Source of the DNA: Dehalococcoidia bacterium
GTDB taxonomy: Bacteria > Chloroflexota > Dehalococcoidia > Lucifugimonadales > Lucifugimonadaceae
DNA length: 53,794 nucleotides
Assembly: GCA_028285005.1 (NCBI GenBank)
Contig: JANQQP010000036.1
Span: 1-53,794 of the forward strand
Direction of reading: 5' to 3'
The notes below the pieces were generated by a model. The model was not told the DNA's origin, did no database searches, and saw only the letters and a list, made by a program, of their open reading frames with translations. This document shows, piece after piece, positions 7,627-16,838 of this stretch. A program made the position numbers and the translations under genes. How positions within the stretch are numbered: position 1 is the stretch's first letter; each line of letters starts with the position of its first letter.

Positions 7627-10134
7627 GTGAACGCGACATACAGATCCCGCAGAGCCTTCATATGGGTATTAGCCGCTACAGCGTTAACGGTCGCCATGGC
7701 ATGTAGCAGTTCAGAAGCCGAACCGACGGACGGTCCCACTGCGACGCCTCAGGTAGTCGAAGTTATTCAAACCGTGGAGGTGCCGGTGGAGGTTCCAGTT
7801 GAGGTGGAAGTGCCGGTTGTTCGCAACTCCCCCGTGAACAACCCTCTGCAGTGTGTGACGGACTACGACCCGGAGGTTGACTACTTCCCGGACAAGACCG
7901 AAGCGGAGCACGCACTTGAGTGGGATGTTGAGTACCACAGCAACTACAAGGTGGTGACTGTGGACACGGACTCAAGCCCTGAAACGGAGAACCTGGTCAG
8001 GTACGTGCTGGTCCAGTGCGGGACGCCTGCACCGGCGCTGACTGGTGACCTGTCGGACGCCCTTTCGGTTGAGGTTCCGGTACAGCGATTCTGGGAAGGC
8101 GGTGGAGCGGTATTTGCTTCGCTGGACGCCCTGGGCGTGCTCGACACGCTGATCGGGGTCAACACCAGGACTTCAGGTTCGCAGAACGACTTCCTGCCCG
8201 ATGTGATCAACCGGGTTGCGCATCCCGACGTGAACAAGGAGACCTCTTACGGAGAGGACCTTGAGCTGATCGTTGCCGGTGAACCCGACGTTTACTTCCA
8301 GTACAACTCCGACGATTGGCGCCAGAACGCGCTCGATGTCGGTGTGCCGGCTGTCTTCTACTCTCCGTTCTCAGAAGGCCCTCTAGGCTCGTCGGAACAG
8401 GTCAAGTTCGTATCCCTGTTCTACAACCTTGAACTCCGAGCAAATCGCTACTTCGAACCGATTGAGCAGGAGTACGAGCGGATCACGGCGCTGGCCCAGA
8501 CCCAAACAGACAAGCCGACAGTGCTTCTTGGGACAATCGCCAGTTCCGGTGTGTTCCAGAGTCGAAACCGCACCCGACTGGAATCGGTTCTGATCGAGGA
8601 CGCCGGTGGAATCAGGCCTCTTCTTACGGCTGTCGACCAGGGCTTCCTTGACGGTACTGCCCACCTCGGATTCGGTGGCATAGCACTGGAGGTTGCGCTG
8701 GAGCATGCGGCAGATGCCGACTACTGGTTCGAGCTGGCGTTCCGCCCTCGGGCTACCAACGTTCCGGAATACCTGGAGCGGAACCCGCTGAACGTGAGCT
8801 TCCCGGCGCTTGAGCAAGGAAACGCATTCCACCGCTACGGCCGTGCAGTTGACTACCACAGCACTGCGGCCATCAGGGTGGACATCCTTCTGAAGGACAT
8901 TGTCAGCATCCTCCACCCGGAGCTGCTGCCGGACCACGAGATCGTGTTCCTGGACCGGATCGAAACCGAGCTCCAGGCCAAGCAACTTGCTGGCAACCCA
9001 ACCGGGCCTGTGACCGACTACGACCCGGAGATCGACTACTTCCCGGACAAGGTTTCGGTTGACTGGGCGCAGGACTGGACGGTCACGTACCACGGCAACT
9101 ACAAGGTCGTGAACATGGGACCGGTCGGTGACGCGAGGGCCGGATCACGCGAGACCTTCGTGCTGGTGCAGAAAGGAACGCCTGCTCCGGAGCTGCGCGG
9201 AAACCTGGCGAACGCGCACATCGTTCCCGTCCCGGTGGACAGCGTGTACGAGAACTCTGGCGGCGGTTCAATCGTGACCGCTCTCGAGCACCTCGGCGAA
9301 GCCGAATCGTTGATCGGGCTGGCATACATTCCATTCGGCGACTTCTCGGACATCACGCCGGAAGTGGACAAGCGATACGACATGGAAGATTTCCTGGTCG
9401 CTGACATCTCCGTCGGCGGCTGGGAGCCAGTCGTCGATGCGGCGCCTGATCTCGTCGTGGTTCCGTTCAGCGCTACACAGCGGGAAGAAGCACGTGCTCT
9501 TGGTCTCCCTGCAGTCTTCTACAACGGCTTCTGGGAGAACCCACTCGGTTCTGCCGAGCAGCTTAAGTTCTGGTCGCTCTTCTTCAACAAGGAAGAGAAA
9601 GCGAATGAGCTTTTCGCTCCGGTTGAAGAGGCGTACGTGGCGCTGGCAGATATCGTTGCTGATTCGGTTGCGCCTGGAAACAGGCCTACGGTGCTGCACG
9701 GTTCTATCAGCAGCAGTTCCGGCAACTGGTCCACGACCGGGCCAGACAGGATTGACTACCACTTGATCCGTGAGGCCGGTGGTGAGCCTGTGTTGATCGA
9801 CCTGGATGTAGCTAGCGACGGCTTCGTCAGCTATTCGATGGAATCAACGCTAGATGCTGGTAGCGATGCAGACTTCTGGTGGAATTCTTCGTACTCCGCG
9901 CTGGACTTCGGAGCAGACGGCAACGCCTGGCTTGGAGCGAACGCTCTGTACGGAGAGCTGTCAGCTTTCGACAACGGCACAGGATTCCACATCTTCAAGC
10001 GGGGCGAGGATTTCTGGAAGACGGCGGTCGGCTATCGAGTCGATCTCCTGCTCCGTGACCTCGTGAGCATTCTCCATCCCGAACTGCTTGAGGAATCGCA
10101 CGAAACGCTGTGGCTGGAGCGGATCGTCCCGTAG
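7627..10134 (+). CDS. Lipoprotein with two tandem metal-chelate-binding (Peripla_BP_2-like) domains
   Basis: About 835 aa from the GTG at 7627, the position equivalent to the start of the paralog at 15267 (both continue with a T-x-x-SRR signal). A type II signal ends in VAMAC-SSS, so it is a membrane-anchored lipoprotein. A Pro/Val/Glu linker follows. Then come two homologous ~380-residue lobes, each opening with VTDYDPE-(V/I)-DYFPDK and closing with SILHPELL. Each resembles the FhuD/BtuF class of binding proteins for iron-siderophore, heme or cobalamin uptake. The family normally has one such domain of about 300 residues. It is the first gene of a probable operon with the ABC genes that follow. 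The ligand cannot be read from sequence. Confidence 0.88.
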   Translation: MNATYRSRRAFIWVLAATALTVAMACSSSEAEPTDGPTATPQVVEVIQTVEVPVEVPVEVEVPVVRNSPVNNPLQCVTDYDPEVDYFPDKTEAEHALEWDVEYHSNYKVVTVDTDSSPETENLVRYVLVQCGTPAPALTGDLSDALSVEVPVQRFWEGGGAVFASLDALGVLDTLIGVNTRTSGSQNDFLPDVINRVAHPDVNKETSYGEDLELIVAGEPDVYFQYNSDDWRQNALDVGVPAVFYSPFSEGPLGSSEQVKFVSLFYNLELRANRYFEPIEQEYERITALAQTQTDKPTVLLGTIASSGVFQSRNRTRLESVLIEDAGGIRPLLTAVDQGFLDGTAHLGFGGIALEVALEHAADADYWFELAFRPRATNVPEYLERNPLNVSFPALEQGNAFHRYGRAVDYHSTAAIRVDILLKDIVSILHPELLPDHEIVFLDRIETELQAKQLAGNPTGPVTDYDPEIDYFPDKVSVDWAQDWTVTYHGNYKVVNMGPVGDARAGSRETFVLVQKGTPAPELRGNLANAHIVPVPVDSVYENSGGGSIVTALEHLGEAESLIGLAYIPFGDFSDITPEVDKRYDMEDFLVADISVGGWEPVVDAAPDLVVVPFSATQREEARALGLPAVFYNGFWENPLGSAEQLKFWSLFFNKEEKANELFAPVEEAYVALADIVADSVAPGNRPTVLHGSISSSSGNWSTTGPDRIDYHLIREAGGEPVLIDLDVASDGFVSYSMESTLDAGSDADFWWNSSYSALDFGADGNAWLGANALYGELSAFDNGTGFHIFKRGEDFWKTAVGYRVDLLLRDLVSILHPELLEESHETLWLERIVP

Positions 10135-10160
10135 CCAACCTAGAGAAGCCCTCCGGATGT

Positions 10161-10204
10161 CACCGGCGCGGCTGCGGATACTCCAGTTCCGCACCGCGCC
10201 GGTG
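10161..10204 (+). terminator. Strong intercistronic hairpin, possible attenuator
   Basis: Arms 10161-10171 and 10194-10204 (11 bp, nearly all G+C) enclose a further 6-bp stem (10173-10178 with 10188-10193). There is no T-run after it, so it may stabilise the upstream binding-protein message or lower downstream expression rather than stop transcription fully. Confidence 0.5.
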
Positions 10205-10265
10205 TGCCAAGGCGAATACCCGCAACAGGAGACGTCTGAGCGTTTGATGAAGCGAAGAGAACGCG

Positions 10266-13200
10266 TTGCTATTTAATCGACGACTTTGGAACATGATGGC
10301 CGAGGTCCGTTGGCGGATCGCGGTGTCTGTGGCGCTCGGATTCCTGGTCACGGTATTCGGAATTGGTAGACGGGCCGCGATCGGGTGGGCGCTCGGCCTG
10401 ATGGTGACCGGCCGTGCCACTGAGACGCTGATCGCGCCTCTCGCAATCGTGGCAGTGGCTACGATCCTTAAGCCGTGGCTCGAGTACTACCTCAAAGACT
10501 TCAACATCATCACGGGCCATATTGTCCAGCGTAAATTGCATCAGCAGCTATTCGAGCAGTTGATGCGCGTTGGTCCCGGATACCTGGCCAGCCAGCGCAC
10601 CGGCGAAATCCTGCTGTCGTTGAATCACGGGGTTTACCAGCTCCGCACGTACACATCTGACTACGTCCCTCAAGTGCTCACTGCGGTGCTGGCGCCGATC
10701 GCCATCTACGCGTTCGTGGCGTTCATGGACTGGCAAACAGCTGTGATTTACGCAGTTGCAGCGGTGCTGGCAGTCGTCGCGCCTACGGCGCTGTTCCCGT
10801 GGACATCGCGCGCTAGCGAACGCAGACGGGATGCGCTGGCGAAGTTCGGCTCTGACTTCCTGGATTCAATACAGGGGTTGCCGACGCTTCAAGCATTTGG
10901 CCAGACGAATTCGAGAGCAGCGTTCCTGCGGCGGCGAGCCCACGAACTCTTCCGATCGACGATGTTGCTACTGGCGACGAACGCAGGATCCACTGTCGCC
11001 ACGAACCTCTTTGTAGTCGTCGGCACCACATTGGCTCTCGCCTGGGGTGCGATTCGCGTAGCGGATGGAACCCTGGAAGTCACAACGCTGTTCGTAGTCC
11101 TGATGCTCGGTGCAGAGGTGTTCGATCCTGCACACAAGCTTGCGAAGCTTTACCACCAGGGAATGACCGGCCTCGCTGCACTGGCGAGTGTGCTCGGGTT
11201 CATGGACGCTGTGCCCCTGGTCCGCGAGCCAGAAGAACCGAAGACGCCCGCGCCAAACACTCCTCCGTCCGTCGAATTCTCCGATGTGACCTTCACCTAT
11301 CCAGCGACCAGCGCTCCGGCCCTGCGCGGAATTTCCTTCAGGGCGGACGCCGGCGAGACCATTGGGATCGTGGGGCCAAGTGGAGCGGGCAAATCGACTC
11401 TGCTATGGCTGCTCGAACGCTTCTACGACCCTGACTCAGGTATCGTGCGCGTGAACGGGATGGACATCCGCTCCCTCGCCCTCGATGAACTGCAGAGCCA
11501 GGTCGCGGTGGTGTCGCAGGACCCGTACCTGTTCAACGGCACTGTGACGGAGAACATCGCGCTCGGGTGCATCGGTGCAAGCGACGCGGACATCAGAGCC
11601 GCGGCGCGGGCGGCCAATGCCGAAGAGTTCATAGACGGACTGCCGCATGGCTACGAAACGCGGATCGGGGAACGGGGAATCCGCCTGTCTGGTGGGCAGA
11701 GACAACGCATTGCAATCGCGCGGGCAATGCTCAAGGACGCCCCCATCGTTGTCCTCGATGAGGCGCTATCCGCCGTAGATTCGGTCACGGAGTCGAAGGT
11801 CCAGGACTCTCTGAACCGGCTTTCAGCAGGAAAGCTAACGATCGTGATCGCCCATCGACTGTCGAGTGTGTTGCACGCCGACCGGACTGTAGTGCTGGAG
11901 GATGGGAAGGTAGTCGAGGTCGGCACTCATGCCGATTTGCTCTTAGCAGACGGCACCTACGCTCGCTTGATGGCTGACCAGGCAATGGAGGCGAAGCAGT
12001 CTGAGGAACGCGAGCGCGATGACCTGGACACGCTACTGGACTCCCGGGATCCAGACGCCGAGGTGCGCCTGGGCGAGACTGGCGAACTCATTCGCAGCGA
12101 GACCGTAGGACGTGGCGAGACCACTCGGTTCTTGCTTGGTCTCGCGAGGTCGGCCCGGCTGATGCTGGCTTCTATGGGTGTTCTCGCTCTGGCCTCGAAA
12201 GCTAGCCAGGTTGGCCTGGCGGTCGTGGCGGCTGTGACGGTGGGTCAGGCTGTGCAGGGGCACTCTCTTGACGGCTATCTGATTGCGCTGGCGGCGCTGG
12301 CGATTGGCGGCATTGCGCTCCAGTGGCTGGAATCGTGGGTCTCACACACCCTGGCGTTCGGCTCGTTAGCTGACATGCGGGTCAACATGTTCCTGAAACT
12401 GGATGAGCTGGGCCCGGGCTATCTGCAACGGCGGCGCACCGGCGATCTCGTTGGCACCGCAACGCACCAGATCGACAACCTGGAGTTCTTCTTCGGGCAC
12501 TACGTGCCAACTGTGGTGGTTGCTGCGCTGATGCCGCCGGTCCTCCTCATAGTGCTGGCGTTCGTCAACCCATGGCTTGCATTAGTGATAGTGCCATTCG
12601 CACTGCTGATGACGCTGCCCGGCATCCTGTCTCTCGATAGGCGCCGTCACTACACGATCATCTCCGAGCTATATGCCGAGGCCGATGCGCACGCGTCAGA
12701 CTCAGTTCAAGGGGCGAGAGAGATCGCTCAACTTGGACAAGGGAAACACTTCGTGCGGCGAGCCTCCGAGAAGTTTGGAGACGCGAAGGACGAGCTCGAG
12801 AGTTTCATGCGGAAGTACGAGCGGCAGAACGCACTGACTGACGCGATCACCGGCTACGGCATGGTCGCCGTTCTGATCCTGGGCACTCTACTGATCGACG
12901 ATGGCTCGCTGAGCCGGTTCATGCTGCCGGTAGCGATCGTCCTGAGCATTTTCATCCTGTCCCCGGTTGTGGACTTCAGCGTGCTCAGCTCAATGGCTGG
13001 CGGCATGTTCGCGTCGGCGTCGCGGGTGGCCGCGGTTCAGACGGCTGTGCCTGACGTCGCCGACGGACAGGGTGTGGTTAATCACGAAAGTCGCGGTCTC
13101 GGCACCACGTCGCAACTGGTCGTCGATGACGTTTCATTTGCGTACGACTACTCCAAGGGACCGGCACTCGAGAGTGTGTCGTTCTCTGTGAACGCCGGAG

Positions 13201-13853
13201 CAACGGTCGCATTGGTGGGACAGTCCGGGGCTGGCAAGACGACGCTGGCGCACCTGCTGATGCGCTTCTGGGATCCTGAATCCGGACAGATCGCGCTGGA
13301 AGGTCGAAATCTGCGCGACTACCGACTGAACGAACTGCGCGATCAGATCACGCTTGTGGCCCAGGACACCTACCTGTTCAACGGGACGATCCGAGACAAC
13401 CTCCTTGTGGCGAAACCAGGAGCAGGCGACAGCGAGCTTGAGAACGCGCTACGGCTCGCTGGCCTGAGTGAGTTCCTAATGGCCGGGAGCGACGGGTTGA
13501 GCAAGCCCGTTGGAGAAAGGGGTATCCAGATCTCCGGTGGCCAACGGCAACGGATAGCCATCGCTCGGGCGTTCCTGAAGGATGCGCCGATCATCATCCT
13601 GGACGAAGCGACCTCTCACCTTGATGCCGTCAATGAACGGCTCGTGCATGAAGCGCTGGACCGACTTAAGGCCGGGCGAACGACCATTGTCATCGCGCAT
13701 CGACTGTCGACAGTGCGCAATGCGGACCTGATCGTCGTGATGCATCACGGGAAGTTGGTCGAGTCAGGCACTCATTCCAGCCTGCTAGCCCAGCGCGGGT
13801 TGTATGCCAGCCTCGTAGACGCCCAGTTGCTTGCGACAGCCGGATCAGCATGA
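10266..13853 (+). CDS. Single-chain ABC transporter with two fused exporter-fold halves
   Basis: 1195 aa, arranged TMD1-NBD1-TMD2-NBD2. NBD1 has Walker A GPSGAGKST near residue 372, LSGGQRQR and VVLDEALS; NBD2 has GQSGAGKTT near 983, ISGGQRQR and IILDEATS. NBD1 therefore has a variant Walker B end (EALS) and may be less active. The halves resemble CydC/CydD and the siderophore proteins YbtP/YbtQ and IrtA/IrtB, which have exporter folds but import metal chelates; in those systems the halves are separate proteins. It follows a binding-protein gene and overlaps the FecCD permease by 4 bases (ATGA), so a role in metal-chelate uptake or processing is likely; export of a metallophore is the main alternative. 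The start is TTG, with AAGAGA upstream. Confidence 0.85.
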   Translation: MLFNRRLWNMMAEVRWRIAVSVALGFLVTVFGIGRRAAIGWALGLMVTGRATETLIAPLAIVAVATILKPWLEYYLKDFNIITGHIVQRKLHQQLFEQLMRVGPGYLASQRTGEILLSLNHGVYQLRTYTSDYVPQVLTAVLAPIAIYAFVAFMDWQTAVIYAVAAVLAVVAPTALFPWTSRASERRRDALAKFGSDFLDSIQGLPTLQAFGQTNSRAAFLRRRAHELFRSTMLLLATNAGSTVATNLFVVVGTTLALAWGAIRVADGTLEVTTLFVVLMLGAEVFDPAHKLAKLYHQGMTGLAALASVLGFMDAVPLVREPEEPKTPAPNTPPSVEFSDVTFTYPATSAPALRGISFRADAGETIGIVGPSGAGKSTLLWLLERFYDPDSGIVRVNGMDIRSLALDELQSQVAVVSQDPYLFNGTVTENIALGCIGASDADIRAAARAANAEEFIDGLPHGYETRIGERGIRLSGGQRQRIAIARAMLKDAPIVVLDEALSAVDSVTESKVQDSLNRLSAGKLTIVIAHRLSSVLHADRTVVLEDGKVVEVGTHADLLLADGTYARLMADQAMEAKQSEERERDDLDTLLDSRDPDAEVRLGETGELIRSETVGRGETTRFLLGLARSARLMLASMGVLALASKASQVGLAVVAAVTVGQAVQGHSLDGYLIALAALAIGGIALQWLESWVSHTLAFGSLADMRVNMFLKLDELGPGYLQRRRTGDLVGTATHQIDNLEFFFGHYVPTVVVAALMPPVLLIVLAFVNPWLALVIVPFALLMTLPGILSLDRRRHYTIISELYAEADAHASDSVQGAREIAQLGQGKHFVRRASEKFGDAKDELESFMRKYERQNALTDAITGYGMVAVLILGTLLIDDGSLSRFMLPVAIVLSIFILSPVVDFSVLSSMAGGMFASASRVAAVQTAVPDVADGQGVVNHESRGLGTTSQLVVDDVSFAYDYSKGPALESVSFSVNAGATVALVGQSGAGKTTLAHLLMRFWDPESGQIALEGRNLRDYRLNELRDQITLVAQDTYLFNGTIRDNLLVAKPGAGDSELENALRLAGLSEFLMAGSDGLSKPVGERGIQISGGQRQRIAIARAFLKDAPIIILDEATSHLDAVNERLVHEALDRLKAGRTTIVIAHRLSTVRNADLIVVMHHGKLVESGTHSSLLAQRGLYASLVDAQLLATAGSA

Positions 13854-14974
13854 GCGAACAGGGGCGAGAGATCGGTGCTCGCGTAACTGCACACGCTTCG
13901 GCGAGCGGCGATGCCGAGGCAGACCTACTTGCACTCGGGCAACGACGCCGGTATGCAAGCTTATTTCTGCTGTTGGCTGCAATCACAGTCGGCGGCGTAT
14001 TGCTGTCGCTGAGCTGGTCCTCCGTCAGCATTCCGGTCGGTCAGGTTCTGACCATCCTTTTTGGGGGCGAGGCAGACAAAAGCACCTGGCGTGTGATCGT
14101 CATGGACATCCGGCTGCCGCGCATCATTACCGCGATGGCAGTGGGAATCGGGTTGGGACTTGCCGGACTGCAGATTCAGACTGTCTTTCGCAACCCACTT
14201 GCCAGTCCATTCACCCTCGGCATCTCATCTGGCGGCAGCCTTGGAGTCGCTCTGGTCATTCTGGTTGGACCAGCGACACTTTTCTTCGGAGCTACGGGCG
14301 GCGGTGTCCTGAACAACCTAGGAGTCGTGTTTGGCGCAGCGATTGGCGCGGCCGGGGTCATGGCGCTGATGCTCGTGATCGCCTCGCGCGTACAAGACAT
14401 GGTGATAGTGCTGCTGCTCGGAGTTGTCATTGGTGCACTCGTCAGCGGGATCGTGACGATCCTCATCTTTTTTGCCGATGAGCAGCGCACTCGGGAATTC
14501 GTGGAATGGGGCCTGGGCAGTTTCAACCGCGTTCGCTGGGATGAAATGCCATTCTTCACCCTCGCGATCGCGTTCGGCGTACTCCTCGCGACGTTCAGGA
14601 TGAAACAGCTGAACGCACTTCTGCTCGGCGAGAACTACGCACGAAGTATGGGGCTAAACGTTCGAACCGCACGCATCACGATCCTTGCCAGCGCTTCATT
14701 GATGTCCGGTGCAATCGTGGCATACGCCGGACCGATCAGTTTCCTTGGCATTGCAGTGCCGCACATCGCTCGAGGAATTTTCCGCACTTCCGATCATCGA
14801 ATGCTCGTGCCAGGAACACTACTCGTAGGGGCGATTATCGGACTGGCTTGCGGACTGCTTGCAGAGATGCCGAACAGCAACCTCAACCTGCCGATCAACG
14901 CTGCGACGGCACTCTTCGGCGCGCCAGTAGCGATCTGGGTGCTCTTGAAAACCAGGAGAGGGTACTCAACGTGA
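13850..14974 (+). CDS. FecCD-family ABC transporter permease (iron-chelate/cobalamin type)
   Basis: 374 aa with an N-terminal hydrophilic extension of about 30 residues and roughly ten membrane helices. Family motifs are clear: DIRLPRIITAMAVGIGLGLAG, QTVFRNPLASPFTLGISSG, and GPISFLGIAVPHIAR. Such permeases form a dimer that takes a chelate from a binding protein and passes it into the cytoplasm using a FecE-like ATPase. Its start overlaps the stop of the fused ABC gene (ATGA), which implies co-translation. Its last bases (GTGA, 14971-14974) look like a former overlap with an ATPase start; the actual ATPase now begins 1.9 kb downstream. Confidence 0.93.
   Translation: MSEQGREIGARVTAHASASGDAEADLLALGQRRRYASLFLLLAAITVGGVLLSLSWSSVSIPVGQVLTILFGGEADKSTWRVIVMDIRLPRIITAMAVGIGLGLAGLQIQTVFRNPLASPFTLGISSGGSLGVALVILVGPATLFFGATGGGVLNNLGVVFGAAIGAAGVMALMLVIASRVQDMVIVLLLGVVIGALVSGIVTILIFFADEQRTREFVEWGLGSFNRVRWDEMPFFTLAIAFGVLLATFRMKQLNALLLGENYARSMGLNVRTARITILASASLMSGAIVAYAGPISFLGIAVPHIARGIFRTSDHRMLVPGTLLVGAIIGLACGLLAEMPNSNLNLPINAATALFGAPVAIWVLLKTRRGYST
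14951..14974 (+). repeat. Junction direct repeat, copy 1
   Basis: A 24-nt sequence covering the last codons of the permease and an SD-plus-GTGA junction. It matches 16839-16862, just at the ATPase start, at 22 of 24 positions. The segment between the copies contains the second binding-protein gene. Confidence 0.7.
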
Positions 14975-15054
14975 TCAAGGTAGCGAGGCCTGCGCCCAGC
15001 AGTGGCCAGACCGCAGACTGTTGAGCGCACGACACTCCATCACTGGAATTTTTA

Positions 15055-15071
15055 TTGATACTTAATCTCGC
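15055..15071 (+). promoter_or_regulatory. Operator-like site A2
   Basis: TTGATACTTAATCTCGC, 9 bases upstream of the -35 at 15081, exactly as for site A1. The similarity to the 7.4-kb region continues to TGTATTGC. Confidence 0.6.
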
Positions 15072-15080
15072 ATATCTGTA

Positions 15081-15109
15081 TTGCTAATCGCATTTCCTGA
15101 GAATAGACT
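15081..15109 (+). promoter_or_regulatory. Predicted promoter of the second binding-protein gene
   Basis: TTGCTA (15081-15086), 17-base spacer, TAGACT (15104-15109). Spacing and -10 are identical to the promoter at 7434-7462. It gives the gene its own control inside the transporter gene set. Confidence 0.55.
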
Positions 15110-15212
15110 TACGCTCCCGGGACGCCATTTTCCGTGATGTAATCATCACAAGATTAACTGGTGCCTCGAGCTACCTGACGAGACTTGCGCGGTACGAAAC
15201 AGCCCAATGTAG

Positions 15213-15227
15213 TGATACTACATATCA
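15213..15227 (+). promoter_or_regulatory. Operator-like site B2
   Basis: TGATACTACATATCA, with the outer TGATA/TATCA perfectly inverted. It lies in the leader 157 bases after the core of site A2 and 39 bases before the ATG. Confidence 0.5.
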
Positions 15228-15266
15228 TCAAATCAGTGTGTAACTAGAAAGAGGTCGAACTTTAGG

Positions 15267-16652
15267 ATGAGCGCGACATTCAAATCCCGCAGATCAATGA
15301 TCTGGCTCCTGGCCGCGGCAACTGCAGCTGTTGCGATGATCGCAGTTGCATGCAGCAGTGAAGACGCTACCCCGACTGCGGCTCCGGCCACGGGGCCGAC
15401 TGCGACTCCACAGATCATTGAAGTTATTCAGACCGTGGAAGTACCAGTCGAAGTAGAGGTGCCCGTAGAAGTTGAGGTGCCAGTCGAAGTGGAGGTGCCT
15501 GTGCTGCCGGCCCCTACAAGCAACCTCCTCACTGCGGTGACAGATTATGACCCTGACGTGGACTACTTCCCTGACAAAGTGGTCGTGGAGCACTCGAAGT
15601 TCTGGGACATCGAGTATTTCAATAACTACAAGGTGATAACGACCGCTACAACCATTGACCCCGACGATCCTCAGGAGGAGAAGTACGTCCTGGTCCAGAA
15701 AGGGACTCCGGCACCGGAACTGACCGGTGACCTTGATGGAGCTTTCGTGTTCCAGGTTCCTATCGACAGCCTCTGGGAGCAGACAGCCGCGTTGTATGCC
15801 GGTCACGAAGTGCTCGGGGTCGCCGACAAGATCGTCGGTTGGAGCTACACTCACACCGGGATCCAGTACATGCCACAGCTTTCAAGAAGGGCTGCAGCGG
15901 GAGACATCGTCGAACTTGACCACGCGCCGTTCAACACAGGCGCGGGGGAAGAAACTGTTGTTGAGACAGCCCCAGAAGTTTTCATCTGGGGAAGAAACAC
16001 GCAGGAGCAACGAGCGGCGAAGCGAGCCGTCGGGATCCCGATTGTAGTTTTCGACTCGTTCAGGGAATCACCCCTGGGTTCAGCTGAAGGCGTTAAGTTC
16101 GCTTCGCTCTTCTACAACCTCGAAGGCCGCGCAAATGCCGTCTTCGAGCCAATCGCAGAGCGCTACCTCGAACTCAAGGACCTCGCCGCAACCGCCTCAG
16201 ATTCTCCGACTGTCCTCGTAGGAAACGTGAGTTCGGCCGGATTCACGACGAGGCCATCTGATCGCTTTGAGTCGTTCCTGATCAGGGATGCAGGTGGTCA
16301 GCGAGTATTGAGCGATGACATGCTGATCTTCGGTGGCTTCTTCCCGTCGGTGTCACTAGAAACAGCGCTCGAACTTGGATCGGACGCGGAATTCTGGTTC
16401 GGAATGCACTACTTGCCTTCCCAGCAAACATCCGCTCAGTTCATAGATGCAGACTCGGTAAATTCGAACTTCGAGGCGTTGGATAACGGAAAGATGTTCC
16501 ATCGCTTCGGGCCGCGAGGTGAAGACTACTTTGTTACCGGTGGCCTGTTGGTGGACGTGATGCTGGCGGACATCATCAGTAACCTTCACCCCGAACTGCT
16601 CCCGGATCACCAGCCTGTCTTCCTTCAGACGGTGCCCGGCTCTTCGAGTTAG
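15267..16652 (+). CDS. Metal-chelate-binding lipoprotein (Peripla_BP_2-like), single domain
   Basis: 461 aa. The lipoprotein signal ends AVAC-SSE near residue 29; then comes a Thr/Pro segment, a Val-Glu-Pro repeat spacer, and one binding-protein domain starting AVTDYDPDVDYFPDK and ending ISNLHPELLPDHQPVFLQ. It is clearly homologous to both lobes of the 7627 protein. The ligand class is probably a metal chelate, since it lies between the FecCD permease and the FecE-like ATPase. It has its own promoter with flanking operator-like sites and a hairpin behind it, so it looks like a separately controlled insertion in the operon. GAAAGAGG precedes the ATG. Confidence 0.88.
   Translation: MSATFKSRRSMIWLLAAATAAVAMIAVACSSEDATPTAAPATGPTATPQIIEVIQTVEVPVEVEVPVEVEVPVEVEVPVLPAPTSNLLTAVTDYDPDVDYFPDKVVVEHSKFWDIEYFNNYKVITTATTIDPDDPQEEKYVLVQKGTPAPELTGDLDGAFVFQVPIDSLWEQTAALYAGHEVLGVADKIVGWSYTHTGIQYMPQLSRRAAAGDIVELDHAPFNTGAGEETVVETAPEVFIWGRNTQEQRAAKRAVGIPIVVFDSFRESPLGSAEGVKFASLFYNLEGRANAVFEPIAERYLELKDLAATASDSPTVLVGNVSSAGFTTRPSDRFESFLIRDAGGQRVLSDDMLIFGGFFPSVSLETALELGSDAEFWFGMHYLPSQQTSAQFIDADSVNSNFEALDNGKMFHRFGPRGEDYFVTGGLLVDVMLADIISNLHPELLPDHQPVFLQTVPGSSS
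15435..15503 (+). repeat. Short in-gene tandem repeats coding a Val-Glu-Pro spacer
   Basis: Imperfect repeats of about 12-18 bases encode a VEVPVEVEVPV-type stalk between the lipid anchor and the binding domain. A shorter version lies in the 7627 gene near 7772-7820. The third codon positions vary, so the repetition is kept at the protein level. Confidence 0.7.
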
Positions 16653-16682
16653 CAACTGAAAACCATGGCCCAAAGGGCTGTT

Positions 16683-16723
16683 CATAGACCGTCGACGCTC
16701 TTAGTGAGTGTCGACGGTCTATG
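16683..16723 (+). terminator. Perfect hairpin between binding-protein gene and ATPase gene
   Basis: Arms 16683-16696 and 16710-16723 pair perfectly over 14 bp, with a further CTC/GAG inside. No T-run follows (GTTAAGC), so full termination is uncertain. If it does act, the ATPase would depend on read-through. Confidence 0.6.
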
Positions 16724-16838
16724 GTTAAGCTCAATCTCAGAGAGGGCGACGCTAGAAGCATGGGACTCAACAGCTGACATGCACGGACGTGACACTGCTC
16801 TGATTCACGCACCGGTTACTGACTGCGCTCTGGCCATA

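Noticed and set aside
8383..9093. 236-codon minus-strand frame inside the double binding-protein gene
   Set aside because: Antisense shadow; the plus strand carries conserved domain motifs.
15435..15503. Short regular repeats that could suggest a CRISPR array
   Set aside because: The units are 12-18 bases, contiguous, in frame and code a Val-Glu-Pro spacer; there are no spacers of unique sequence.
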